Positions 57,099 through 64,000 of a DNA stretch of 64,000 bases are shown piece after piece; within the stretch, counting starts at the first letter, position 1; each line of letters opens with the position of its first letter. The translations under genes were made by a program, and so were the position numbers. The stretch comes from Pigmentiphaga sp. Lineage in GTDB: Bacteria; Pseudomonadota; Gammaproteobacteria; Burkholderiales; Burkholderiaceae_B. Under the pieces are notes generated by a model. The model was given only the letters and a program-made list of their open reading frames with translations, had not been told where the DNA came from and did no database searches. The stretch covers positions 1 to 64,000 of the forward strand of contig JALOAI010000013.1 of assembly GCA_023228945.1 (NCBI GenBank), in the 5' to 3' direction.

Positions 57099-57938
57099 TC
57101 AGCGCAGCTGGCCCGCCACCGCGGCCGGCGCCACGGTACGGTCGCAGGCTTGCGACAACGACACCACGCGCAATACGCGGTTGGCGTAGAAACAGGGTTG
57201 CAACGGGCGCTCGCCGAGCTCGGTGCTGGCCAGCAAGCCACGCACCGCATTGCGGAAATCCGGGCCGAAGCTGGCGGCGCCGATCAGGGGGATGTCGACA
57301 TCCACCGCCCAGTGCTCGGCCTGGAACCACCAGCCCGCCGCTCGTGCCCAGCGTTCGAGTACGCGACGGATGTTCCCGTCGGCCAAGGCGGCATCGAACT
57401 CGAGAGCGGCCGCGGCCGGCGTGGATTCGACCATGGCCACCACGGCGGGCGCGGCGCCGGCCGTGCCGGCCCGCGTGGCCGATGTCGAGTTTTCGACCAC
57501 GCCGGCAGGCCTGGTCGCGAGCGTGGCGGCTGCGCCGTCAAACGAGGCCGGGGCTGGCGGCGGCACAGCCGCCCGCGACTCGCCCCAGGTACGCGGCCGA
57601 TCCCCGGCATACTCCGCCCTGGCGACGATCTCGGCGATCCGCAGTTCGATGCGCGCCGCCGTGCCCTCGAGCACGAGATACGGCCCTTGTTGCATGTGAG
57701 TCGCCAGCGCAAGCGATTCGGCATCCCCGCCCGCGAATACCGCCGGCACCACCTGCCCTGGAGAGAACTGCAGCCAGGTTTGCCGGCCGTCGTCGAATAC
57801 CTGGATGGGCGCTACGCGGCGATCGCCCGACAGGCGATAGGCGAAATCATAGGCGGCCTGGGCCACCGCGGGACCGGCCAGCAGCAAGCCCACCAGCGCC
57901 GCCCACCCCAGCCAACCGGGCCATTTCGTCCGAACCAT
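57099..57938 (-). CDS. Periplasmic pilus protein with a TcpQ-like C-terminal domain (PilL-like)
   Basis: A 279-residue secreted protein: signal peptide about 1-27, an N-terminal beta domain resembling VirB9/CagX-type sequences (DFAYRLSGDRRVAPIQVFDD, WLQFSPGQVVPAVF), an Ala-rich linker and a C-terminal domain. The latter has IRRVLERWARAAGWWF, VDIPLIGAASFGPDFRNAV and LQPCFYANRVLRVV, the pattern of TcpQ/PilL domains that dock on the secretin. It is first in the cluster and 11 nt before the secretin gene. R64 PilL is longer; only the domain type, not orthology, is claimed. Confidence 0.78.
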   Translation of the reverse strand: MVRTKWPGWLGWAALVGLLLAGPAVAQAAYDFAYRLSGDRRVAPIQVFDDGRQTWLQFSPGQVVPAVFAGGDAESLALATHMQQGPYLVLEGTAARIELRIAEIVARAEYAGDRPRTWGESRAAVPPPAPASFDGAAATLATRPAGVVENSTSATRAGTAGAAPAVVAMVESTPAAAALEFDAALADGNIRRVLERWARAAGWWFQAEHWAVDVDIPLIGAASFGPDFRNAVRGLLASTELGERPLQPCFYANRVLRVVSLSQACDRTVAPAAVAGQLR

Positions 57939-58015
57939 CGATGCCTCCGTGCGAGCGGGGGCACACCATGTGCCCCGTCAGCGCATGGTGCTCGCGGCGC
58001 GGGAGGCCGGCAATG

Positions 58016-58074
58016 CCGGAATGTACGGACATCAAGCTTCTGACTCTGGGCCGGCACCCCGGAATGTACGGACA
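58016..58074. repeat. Pair of 16-bp direct repeats, possible insertion-sequence end remnant
   Basis: CCGGAATGTACGGACA occurs at 58016-58031 and 58059-58074. Repeated TGTCCGTACATTCC-type motifs near the tips are a feature of some insertion sequences of the IS21 kind, which have several transposase sites per end. No transposase gene is present. It lies at the upstream border of the pilus cluster, directly beside a fragment of family A repeat. Confidence 0.5.
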
Positions 58075-58093
58075 CGGTGCCGCTGAGCCGGCC

Positions 58094-58117
58094 GGCTTGC
58101 GCTCAGGCGCGTGGTCA
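58094..58117 (+). repeat. Terminal fragment of a family A repeat
   Basis: GCTTGCGCTCAGGCGCGTGGTCA matches the last 23 or so bases of family A. Its final TCA is the stop codon (TGA on the minus strand) of the glycerophosphodiesterase gene, as in the Fur-like gene. The remainder of the element is absent, replaced by the direct-repeat region. Confidence 0.7.
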
Positions 58118-58858
58118 GGCGAAATCCGGCGCCAGGAGGTCGAGGCGGTCGGTACAAATGGCGTCGACCCCCCAGGCCAGGAGCTGCCGGGCACGGTCGG
58201 GGTCGTTGACCGTATAGGCCATGACGCCATGCCCATCGGCGCGAAGCCGTTCCACCAGGTATGCGGACAAATACCGATGCTGGACGTGCAAGGCCACAGC
58301 TTGCAAGGCGTCGAGGCGCGCCCGCCAGTCGGCTGGCACCGACTCGACCAACAGGGCCCGTGCCAAGCCAGGCGCCGCCCGTTGCGCCGCCTGCAGCGCG
58401 GGCACGGAGAACGACGACAGCAAGGGCGCCGGCCCGGCGCCGCGGGTGGCCCAGAAATCGGCCACGGCCCGCGCCACGGTGTCGCCGGTGGCGGCGTCGT
58501 GCCCCGGCACCGGCTTGATTTCGATGTTCATCCAGATGCCGGCCGCGACCAGCATCTCGAGCGCCTGCGCCAACGTGGGCACGCGCTCGGCCGCGAAGCG
58601 CGCATCGAACCAGCTGCCGGCATCGAGCTCACGCAGCCGGGCATAAGGCATGGCGCCGATGCTGCCCCGCCCGGGCACCGTACGGCCGAGGCGGTCGTCG
58701 TGCATGATGACAGGCACGCCGTCTTGCGTGAGCATCACGTCGAACTCGACGCCGCCGTGTCCCAGGCGGCTGGCCGTGGCGAAGCCCGCCAGAGTATTTT
58801 CGGGCGCCAGCACCCCACCGCCGCGATGGGCGATGATCCGGGGATAAGGCCAGGCCAT
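58115..58858 (-). CDS. ugpQ: Glycerophosphodiester phosphodiesterase
   Basis: Hydrolyses glycerophosphodiesters from phospholipid turnover to sn-glycerol 3-phosphate plus alcohol. The 247-residue TIM barrel has the catalytic PRIIAHRGGGVLAPENTLAGF with both histidine-region motifs, GVEFDVMLTQDGVPVIMHDD and IWMNIEIKP. The ATG at 58858 gives a standard cytosolic UgpQ. It follows ugpB by 11 nt, so the pair is cotranscribed. The stop codon belongs to a family A repeat fragment. Confidence 0.95.
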   Translation of the reverse strand: MAWPYPRIIAHRGGGVLAPENTLAGFATASRLGHGGVEFDVMLTQDGVPVIMHDDRLGRTVPGRGSIGAMPYARLRELDAGSWFDARFAAERVPTLAQALEMLVAAGIWMNIEIKPVPGHDAATGDTVARAVADFWATRGAGPAPLLSSFSVPALQAAQRAAPGLARALLVESVPADWRARLDALQAVALHVQHRYLSAYLVERLRADGHGVMAYTVNDPDRARQLLAWGVDAICTDRLDLLAPDFA

Positions 58859-58869
58859 GGCGGCGGCGC

Positions 58870-60156
58870 TTATTTGCCCTTGAGCGCCACGGCGGCACGC
58901 GCCGCCGCGTCGTTCTGGGCCTGCATGGCCGGCTTGGCCCCCGTGAGCGCGGCCCAGGTTTCCTCGTTGAGGATCTGCAGGACCGCCGGATAGCCCGGCA
59001 GGCGCACTCCGCGGCTGAATTGTCCTGGTGGCTGCTGCAGCGTTTGCACCACTTGTTGCGCACCGGGGATGCTGTTGTAGAACGAAACGTCGGCGGCACG
59101 CCAGGCGGCTTCGGTCAGGGGCAGGAAACCCGTGCGCTGGTGCCATTCGGCGGCAACGGCCGGGCTGGCCAGCCAGGCGACGAAGCTGGCCATGGCTTTT
59201 TGTTCGGCGGCCGGATGGCCCGAGGTGGCCCACAACGAAGAGCCGCCCACCAGCGGCACGGCGGGCGCCTTGGTAGCCTCGGCATAAATGGGCAGCGGCG
59301 CGACGCCCGACGAAAAGCGGGCGTTGGCCAATTGCGCCCAGGCCCCGGTGCCGGCGGAGAGCACGGCGCACTCGCCATTGGCGAAGGCGCGATCGGCGGT
59401 GTCGTCTACGGTGGCGAGGACGAACAGCTTGCTGCGCGCCCAGCTGCTCATCAAGGCCATGTGACGAACGTGCAGGCCGTCTTTGACCATCAACTGGGCG
59501 TTGCCGCCATCCAGACCATTATTGCGCGACGCAAATGGCTTGTTGTTGACCGCCGCCAGGTTTTCCTGGTGCACCCACGCCATGCGGCTGGTCGCGTAGG
59601 GGCATACCGAGCCGGCCGCCTGCAGCGCAAGCAGCTGGGCCTGCAGGTCGCGCCAGGTGCGCGGCGGCTGGTTGGGGTCGAGCCCCGCCTTGGCGTATAG
59701 ATCGCGGTTGTAGTAGAGCACCGGGACTTCGGCCATCAGGGGCAGCGCCAGCAGACGGCCCTTGCTGTCACGCACGAAGCTGGTGGTTTGCGGCAGAAAC
59801 CATTTGAGGTCGCGAACCGGATACTTGGCCAGCAATTGGTGCAGCGGCAGGATCTGGTTCTGGCGGGCCACCAGCTCGGGCGCGTGGTTGTCGGGCAACT
59901 GCACGAAATGCGGCGGCTGCTTGTTGGCCAGGGCCTGGGTCAGGCCCGATTGCATCGCCTCGAACGACGGCGCATGCGATACCTCGACCTGCACGTCGTT
60001 CTGTTCGCGATTGAAACGCGTCACGAAGGATTCGAACACCGCGCGATGCGCCGGCTCCATGGCGTGCCACACCGAGATTTTCTGGGGCTCGGCCTGCGCC
60101 ACGCCCACCGACAACACCGCGAGCGCCGCGGCGAGAACAGTCTTCCACACTTTCAC
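58870..60156 (-). CDS. ugpB: sn-Glycerol-3-phosphate ABC transporter substrate-binding protein
   Basis: Periplasmic receptor for glycerol 3-phosphate and glycerophosphodiesters. The 428 residues start with a signal peptide (MKVWKTVLAAALAVLSVGVA, cut before EPQKISV), then ISVWHAMEPAHRAVFESF, the VQLPDNHAPELV region, MAEVPVLYYNRD and VGGSSLWATSGHPAAEQKA, all typical of UgpB. The GTG at 60156 has AGGAGT 5-6 nt upstream. The usual ugpA, ugpE and ugpC genes do not lie between ugpB and ugpQ or elsewhere in the window, so the permease must be encoded elsewhere or is lost. Confidence 0.93.
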   Translation of the reverse strand: MKVWKTVLAAALAVLSVGVAQAEPQKISVWHAMEPAHRAVFESFVTRFNREQNDVQVEVSHAPSFEAMQSGLTQALANKQPPHFVQLPDNHAPELVARQNQILPLHQLLAKYPVRDLKWFLPQTTSFVRDSKGRLLALPLMAEVPVLYYNRDLYAKAGLDPNQPPRTWRDLQAQLLALQAAGSVCPYATSRMAWVHQENLAAVNNKPFASRNNGLDGGNAQLMVKDGLHVRHMALMSSWARSKLFVLATVDDTADRAFANGECAVLSAGTGAWAQLANARFSSGVAPLPIYAEATKAPAVPLVGGSSLWATSGHPAAEQKAMASFVAWLASPAVAAEWHQRTGFLPLTEAAWRAADVSFYNSIPGAQQVVQTLQQPPGQFSRGVRLPGYPAVLQILNEETWAALTGAKPAMQAQNDAAARAAVALKGK

Positions 60157-60255
60157 ATTGACTCCTGACAACGTCACGACAGGCCGCCCTGGGTAAAAGT
60201 GCCGGCCTGCTTTATCTACTGGGAACTGGCGAGCGCTCGAGGCCCATGAACAGGC

Positions 60256-61515
60256 CTAGAGGCCCAGCCACGGAAACTCCGGCTCGGGCCGGCGGCCCGA
60301 CACGATGTCGGCCAGGGCGCGGCCGGATCCCGCGCCCATGGTCCAGCCCAAGGTGCCATGGCCTGTGTTGAGAAACAGATTGGCAATCCGGGTGCGCCCG
60401 ACCAGCGGCACCCCCGACGGCGTACTGGGCCGCAGGCCCGACCAATAATGCGGCTGGTCGAGATCGACCGCGCCGGCCGGAAACAACTCGGCGGTGATTT
60501 GCGTGAGGGCCTCGCAGCGCACGCCGTTGAGCGTGCGCGAGTATCCCGACAGCTCGGCCGTGCCCGCCACCCGCAACCGATCGCCCAGCCGGCTGAAGAC
60601 GACCTTGCGCGACGCGTCGGTCAGGCTTACCTGCGGCGCGCGCGACGGGTCGAGAATGCGATAAGTGGCCGAATAACCTTTGGTTGGGTAGACCGCGCAC
60701 GGGATACCCAGCGGCTGCAGCAACAGCGGGCTGTAGGCGCCCATGGCCACCACGAAAGCGTCGCCCGCGAGCCTCCCGTGCTGGCCGCCGGCGCCGATGA
60801 TTTCGGCGGCATAGACCCGGCCGCCCTCGGCCAGCAAGCGCGTGACCTCGGTATTGAAGACGAACTCGACCCCCGCTTGCGCGGCGCGCGCCGCCAACGC
60901 GGCGGTGAACTGGTGCACATCGCCGCTTTCGTCGGACGCGGTGTAGTCGCCGCCCGCGATGCGCTGGCGGCTGCCGGCCAGCGCCGGCTCGATCTGCACG
61001 ACTTCGTCGGCCGACACGATGCGCCGATCGACGCCGAGATCGCGCAGCAGGCCCGCGGCGTCTTGCGCCAGCTCGAAATCCTGGTTGCCGCGGTAAAAGG
61101 TGAGAATGCCTTTTTCGAGGTGGTCGTAGGCAATGCCGAGCTCGGCTCGCATGGCCTGCAGCGTGGCGCGGCTGTATTGGGCAAGCCCCAGCATGGCGCG
61201 CACGTTGTGCGCGTGGCGGCCGGGCAGGCATTCGCGCAGGAAGGCAAGCGACCACAACCATTGCTGGAGATCCGGCCGCGGGCGGAACCATAGTGGAGAG
61301 TCTTCGCGCAGCATCCAGCGCAGGATGCGCCACGGCGCCTGGGGGTTGGCCCAGGGCTCGGCGCTGCCGACGGAGATCTGGCCGCCGTTGGCGAAGCTGG
61401 TTTCAAGGGCGGGTCCCGTCCGGCGCTCGACGACGGTGACATCGTGCCCCGACTGGCGCAGCCACCAGGCACTGGCGGTGCCGATGATGCCGCTGCCGAG
61501 AACCACTACCTTCAT
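60256..61515 (-). CDS. dadA: D-amino acid dehydrogenase small subunit family
   Basis: A 419-residue membrane-associated flavoprotein oxidising D-amino acids to 2-oxo acids with electrons to quinone. The N-terminal FAD fold VVVLGSGIIGTASAWWLRQ ends in TVVERRTGPALETSFANGG. Later motifs are PTKGYSATYRI, FPAGAVDLDQPHYWSGLRPSTPSG and LFLNTGHGTLGWTMGAGSGR, which match DadA. The ATG at 61515 has AGGAG 9 nt upstream. No alanine racemase (dadX) is adjacent, so physiological substrate breadth cannot be judged. Confidence 0.93.
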   Translation of the reverse strand: MKVVVLGSGIIGTASAWWLRQSGHDVTVVERRTGPALETSFANGGQISVGSAEPWANPQAPWRILRWMLREDSPLWFRPRPDLQQWLWSLAFLRECLPGRHAHNVRAMLGLAQYSRATLQAMRAELGIAYDHLEKGILTFYRGNQDFELAQDAAGLLRDLGVDRRIVSADEVVQIEPALAGSRQRIAGGDYTASDESGDVHQFTAALAARAAQAGVEFVFNTEVTRLLAEGGRVYAAEIIGAGGQHGRLAGDAFVVAMGAYSPLLLQPLGIPCAVYPTKGYSATYRILDPSRAPQVSLTDASRKVVFSRLGDRLRVAGTAELSGYSRTLNGVRCEALTQITAELFPAGAVDLDQPHYWSGLRPSTPSGVPLVGRTRIANLFLNTGHGTLGWTMGAGSGRALADIVSGRRPEPEFPWLGL

Positions 61516-61599
61516 GAACACTGGCTCCTGTGAAACCCGGATTGGAGTGTAGCGCGTAAGTGGCTCCGTGTGGCGATGCTGTGGCGCGTCGCCGACGGC

Positions 61600-62646
61600 C
61601 TATTCCACGGCCGTGGCCAGATCGGCCTCCGACGTGAAAGCGTCGGCAAAGAACTCTTCTTCGGGCAAGCCGCAGTGTGCGATGAAATCGTGGCGGGCCG
61701 CCGCCACCATGGCCGGGGCGCCGCAGGCATAGACCTGATGCCCCGAAAGATTGGGAAAGTCGTGCATCACGGCTCGATGGACCCACCCGGTGCGTCCCGT
61801 CCAGCCGTCTTCCGGCAGGGCGTCGGAGATCACCGGCACATAGGTGAAGCCCGGCAGCCGCGCCGCCCAATCGCGCGCCAGGGGATCGAGGTAGAGATCG
61901 CGCGGCCGCCGGCCTCCCCAATAGAGATGGACGGATCGCCGCAGCTGCGCGTGTTCAAGGTGCTCGACCATGGCCTTGACCGGCGCAAAGCCCGTACCAC
62001 TGGCCACCAGCACGATGGGCCGCTCCGAATCCTCGCGCAGGAAGAACGACCCCAGCGGCATCTCGCAGCGCAGGATGTCGCGCACCTTGATGGCGGGCTC
62101 GGTTATGCCGAACAAAGCATCGGTGAAGACGCCGCCGGGCATGTGCCGGATGTGCAGGTCGACGAATCCGGGTTCGTGCGGTGCGGTGGCCATCGAATAA
62201 CTGCGGCGCAGACCGTTCTTGAGCACGAACTCGAGGTACTGTCCGGCATTGAAGCGGATGCGCTGGTTGGCCGGCAGCTGCAGCGTGAGCAGGATGACGT
62301 CGTCGGCGAGATGCTCGATGCGGTGTACCCGCACCGGGATCTTGCGCACTTCGATGCCGTCGATACCCTGGACCACACGGGCCTGCACCGTGAGGTCTGA
62401 TTGCGGCGTGGCGCAGCAGAACAGGGCGTAGCCGGCCCGCGCCTCATCGGCGGTGAGGGTGCCCGGCTGATGCGGCCCCTGGTGGATATCCCCGCCCACC
62501 ACCCGCCCTTTGCAGGACGAACACGCCCCGCTTTTACAGCTGTACGGCAGAGTGACCCCCGCGGCCAGCGCCGCTTCGAGGATGGTCTGGCCCGGCGCCG
62601 CGAAAAACTGGCGTCCCGAGGGCTGGACGGTAATGCGATGACTCAT
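61600..62646 (-). CDS. 2Fe-2S/FAD NAD(P)H reductase (CDP-6-deoxyglucoseen reductase-like)
   Basis: A 348-residue reductase. The N-terminal plant-type ferredoxin domain (about 1-90) has YSCKSGACSSCKG and the fourth cysteine in ALFCCATPQSD. The FAD-binding barrel has FNAGQYLEF and RRSYSMATAP; the NAD domain has LVASGTGFAPVKAMVEHL. Annotated in relatives as AscD/RfbI-like (CDP-6-deoxy-delta-3,4-glucoseen reductase), but the same architecture serves ring-hydroxylating oxygenases. No deoxysugar genes are nearby, so the electron acceptor is uncertain. Its ATG overlaps the panD stop (ATGA). Confidence 0.88.
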   Translation of the reverse strand: MSHRITVQPSGRQFFAAPGQTILEAALAAGVTLPYSCKSGACSSCKGRVVGGDIHQGPHQPGTLTADEARAGYALFCCATPQSDLTVQARVVQGIDGIEVRKIPVRVHRIEHLADDVILLTLQLPANQRIRFNAGQYLEFVLKNGLRRSYSMATAPHEPGFVDLHIRHMPGGVFTDALFGITEPAIKVRDILRCEMPLGSFFLREDSERPIVLVASGTGFAPVKAMVEHLEHAQLRRSVHLYWGGRRPRDLYLDPLARDWAARLPGFTYVPVISDALPEDGWTGRTGWVHRAVMHDFPNLSGHQVYACGAPAMVAAARHDFIAHCGLPEEEFFADAFTSEADLATAVE

Positions 62647-63008
62647 GAGAACTTACGGATCTCCTTGATGCGATTGGCATCGTCGACCAGGATGACCTTG
62701 GGTTCGTAGGCGCCGGCTTCTTCGTCGGTCATCGGCCCGTAGGTGCAGATGATGAGGTGATCGCCCAGGTGGGCGCGCCGCGCGGCCGCGCCATTGAGGG
62801 AGATCTCGCCGCTGCCGCGCGGCGCCTTGATGATGTAGGTGGAAAAGCGCTCGCCGTTATTGACGTTGTAGAGTTCGATGCGTTCGAACTCTTTCATGTC
62901 GGCGGCGTCGAGCAAATCCTGGTCGATGCCGCACGATCCTTCGTAATGCAGATCGGCCTGCGTCACCGTGACTCGGTGCAGCTTGGCGCGCAGCATCATA
63001 CGTTGCAT
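62643..63008 (-). CDS. panD: Aspartate 1-decarboxylase (pyruvoyl enzyme precursor)
   Basis: Makes beta-alanine for pantothenate and coenzyme A. The 121-residue proenzyme has the self-cleavage site LHYEGSCGID, with cleavage between Gly24 and Ser25 producing the pyruvoyl cofactor, then GERFSTYIIKAPRGSG and NGAAARRAHLGDHLIICTYG. AAGGAG lies 7 nt before the ATG at 63008. The gene overlaps the following reductase start by 4 nt. No panB or panC is adjacent. Confidence 0.97.
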   Translation of the reverse strand: MQRMMLRAKLHRVTVTQADLHYEGSCGIDQDLLDAADMKEFERIELYNVNNGERFSTYIIKAPRGSGEISLNGAAARRAHLGDHLIICTYGPMTDEEAGAYEPKVILVDDANRIKEIRKFS

Positions 63009-63184
63009 GGTACAGACTCCTTGGGAATGGCGGGCGCGACGGATGACCGCCCCCGGCGAAACGTCTCGGTTACGAGAAGAATCCAACCCTTTATTATAGA
63101 ACGTCGCACTGCCCGGCGAAGGATGGAATCGTGGCGTCGCGGCGCGCCCCCGCCCATACCACCCGGCAATGGCGCCGCGACGAA

Positions 63185-63220
63185 CAAGGCCCGCCCGAGT
63201 GCGCACTCGGGCGGGCCTTG
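63185..63220. terminator. 36-bp perfect palindrome, probable terminator after the ectoine hydroxylase gene
   Basis: CAAGGCCCGCCCGAGTGC followed directly by its exact complement forms an 18-bp perfect inverted repeat with no unpaired loop bases. It lies 57 nt beyond the ectoine hydroxylase stop on the minus strand. No long T-run follows. It is most likely a strong terminator hairpin. Confidence 0.65.
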
Positions 63221-63276
63221 TGATCGGTGTTGCGAGGGCCGGCCGGCGTTATCGGCGGACCCGGACGAGCGCCGTC

Positions 63277-64000
63277 TTAGCGCGAACCCAGCTGGGTGGG
63301 CTCCAGCGGCTTGATCGCCTCGAAACGCTCGCGGGTGGCAACGAACTCGGGCCGGGGCGCCAGGCCATGCTTGGGCGGCTCCAGCGTGTTGTCCATGCTG
63401 TTGTAGACCATGAAGACGTTCGCGCGCGGCCAAGGCGTGATGTTGCCGTTGGAACCATGCATCAGGTTGCAGTCGAAGAACACGACCGATCCGGCCTTGC
63501 CGGTGATCGAGCGGATACCGCCCTGCTCCACCAGGATCTGCAGGCTGACGGGATCCGGAACGCCGTACTCCTGTTTGCGCAACGACTCCTGGTAGTGGTT
63601 GTCGGGCGTCTCGCCGATGCAGGAGATGAATTGGCGATGCGAGCCGGGCACCACCATCAGCGGCCCGTTCTCGGCCACGTTGTCGGTGAGCAGCACCGAG
63701 CAACTGATGGCGCGCATGGCCGGCATGCCGTCTTCCACGTGCCAGGTTTCGAAGTCGGAGTGCCAGTAGAACTCCTTGCCATGGAAGCCCGGCTTGAGAT
63801 TGGCGCGCGATTGATGGATATAGACGTCGGAGCCGAGGATCTGCCGAGCGATGTTGGCCAGGCGGGCATCGCGGCTCAGGCGCTGCAGCACCGGGCTGAG
63901 TTCGTGCACCTTGAAGATGGAGCGCACGAGATCGCTGCCCGGTTCGCGGATCGCTTCGTCGCGATGGCGAATGGCCGGATCCTTGGCCAGGCGTTCGACT
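63277..64000 (-). CDS. thpD: Ectoine hydroxylase (5' end beyond right edge)
   Basis: Fe(II)/2-oxoglutarate dioxygenase that hydroxylates ectoine to 5-hydroxyectoine. About 241 codons are present. Fe ligands are in FYWHSDFETWH (HxD) and, downstream, in FFDCNLMHGSNGNITPWPRAN, with the arginine for 2-oxoglutarate. EctD signature segments such as SCSVLLTDN, NGPLMVVPGSH and VYNSMDN are clear. The frame remains open to position 64000, so the start lies outside. It is normally the last gene of ectABCD, and here it is followed only by a palindrome, consistent with the cluster lying to the right. Confidence 0.93.
   Translation of the reverse strand, partial: VERLAKDPAIRHRDEAIREPGSDLVRSIFKVHELSPVLQRLSRDARLANIARQILGSDVYIHQSRANLKPGFHGKEFYWHSDFETWHVEDGMPAMRAISCSVLLTDNVAENGPLMVVPGSHRQFISCIGETPDNHYQESLRKQEYGVPDPVSLQILVEQGGIRSITGKAGSVVFFDCNLMHGSNGNITPWPRANVFMVYNSMDNTLEPPKHGLAPRPEFVATRERFEAIKPLEPTQLGSR

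Overview
The window is high-GC, densely coding DNA that looks like the chromosome of a Bordetella/Achromobacter-type betaproteobacterium (Alcaligenaceae). The clues are the eno-kdsA-pyrG block, a Bug-family (tripartite tricarboxylate) solute receptor, PntA split into two polypeptides, a fba-purC-purE-purK neighbourhood, a PiuC-type iron locus and an ectoine hydroxylase at the right edge. The genus is an inference from gene content and protein character; no rRNA gene is present to settle it.

Layout. 1-4400: start of an IS1182-type transposase at the left edge, then ftsB, eno, kdsA and pyrG (all minus). 4464-9873: an uncharacterised catabolic locus with both subunits of an aconitase-X enzyme, an IclR regulator and an FAD oxidoreductase in one overlapping minus-strand operon, divergent from a Bug receptor; the shared promoter region holds a strong IclR-like palindrome. 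9892-14589: palindromic repeats, a ParDE-like toxin-antitoxin pair, mnmA, an FAH-family enzyme, a GntR regulator and a Nudix hydrolase. 14739-18341: pntAA-pntAB-pntB transhydrogenase, then a second, atypical toxin-antitoxin-like pair. 18376-29286: nitronate monooxygenase, MFS transporter, yaaA, ispF-ispD, mfd, ppiD, tRNA-Val and hupB.

29705-34865 is a minus-strand operon GtrA - GtrB/ArnC-like - GT39/ArnT-like - response regulator - histidine kinase. It resembles the Bordetella lgm lipid A modification genes, but carries its own two-component system and no deacetylase. 35081-41865 is an iron-acquisition locus: a TonB siderophore receptor and a truncated Fur-like regulator (minus), divergent from a response regulator, histidine kinase, PiuC hydroxylase and FMN-dependent alpha-hydroxy acid oxidase. 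42024-47806 has a Sua5-type tsaC, purK, purE, a TPR-thioredoxin, purC and fba. 47986-57938 is a chromosomal type IVb pilus cluster of the plasmid R64 PilL-N-O-P-Q-R-S-V-T kind. 58115-64000 has ugpQ and ugpB with no permease genes, dadA, a 2Fe-2S/FAD reductase, panD and the 3' part of the ectoine hydroxylase gene.

The least expected feature is a set of two dispersed palindromic repeat families. Family A (about 124 nt, three hairpins, ending GCGTGGTCA) occurs at least nine times, whole or decayed. Repeatedly it starts exactly at the stop codon of the gene beside it; it supplies the stop codon of a Fur-like gene cut off after its DNA-binding domain and of a glycerophosphodiesterase, and it supplies the C-terminal tail of a ParE toxin. 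Family B (75-nt unit) sits after the yaaA stop codon and, as two in-frame tandem units, is translated as an insert of more than 40 residues near the N-terminus of PurK, much like the protein-coding palindromic elements of Rickettsia.
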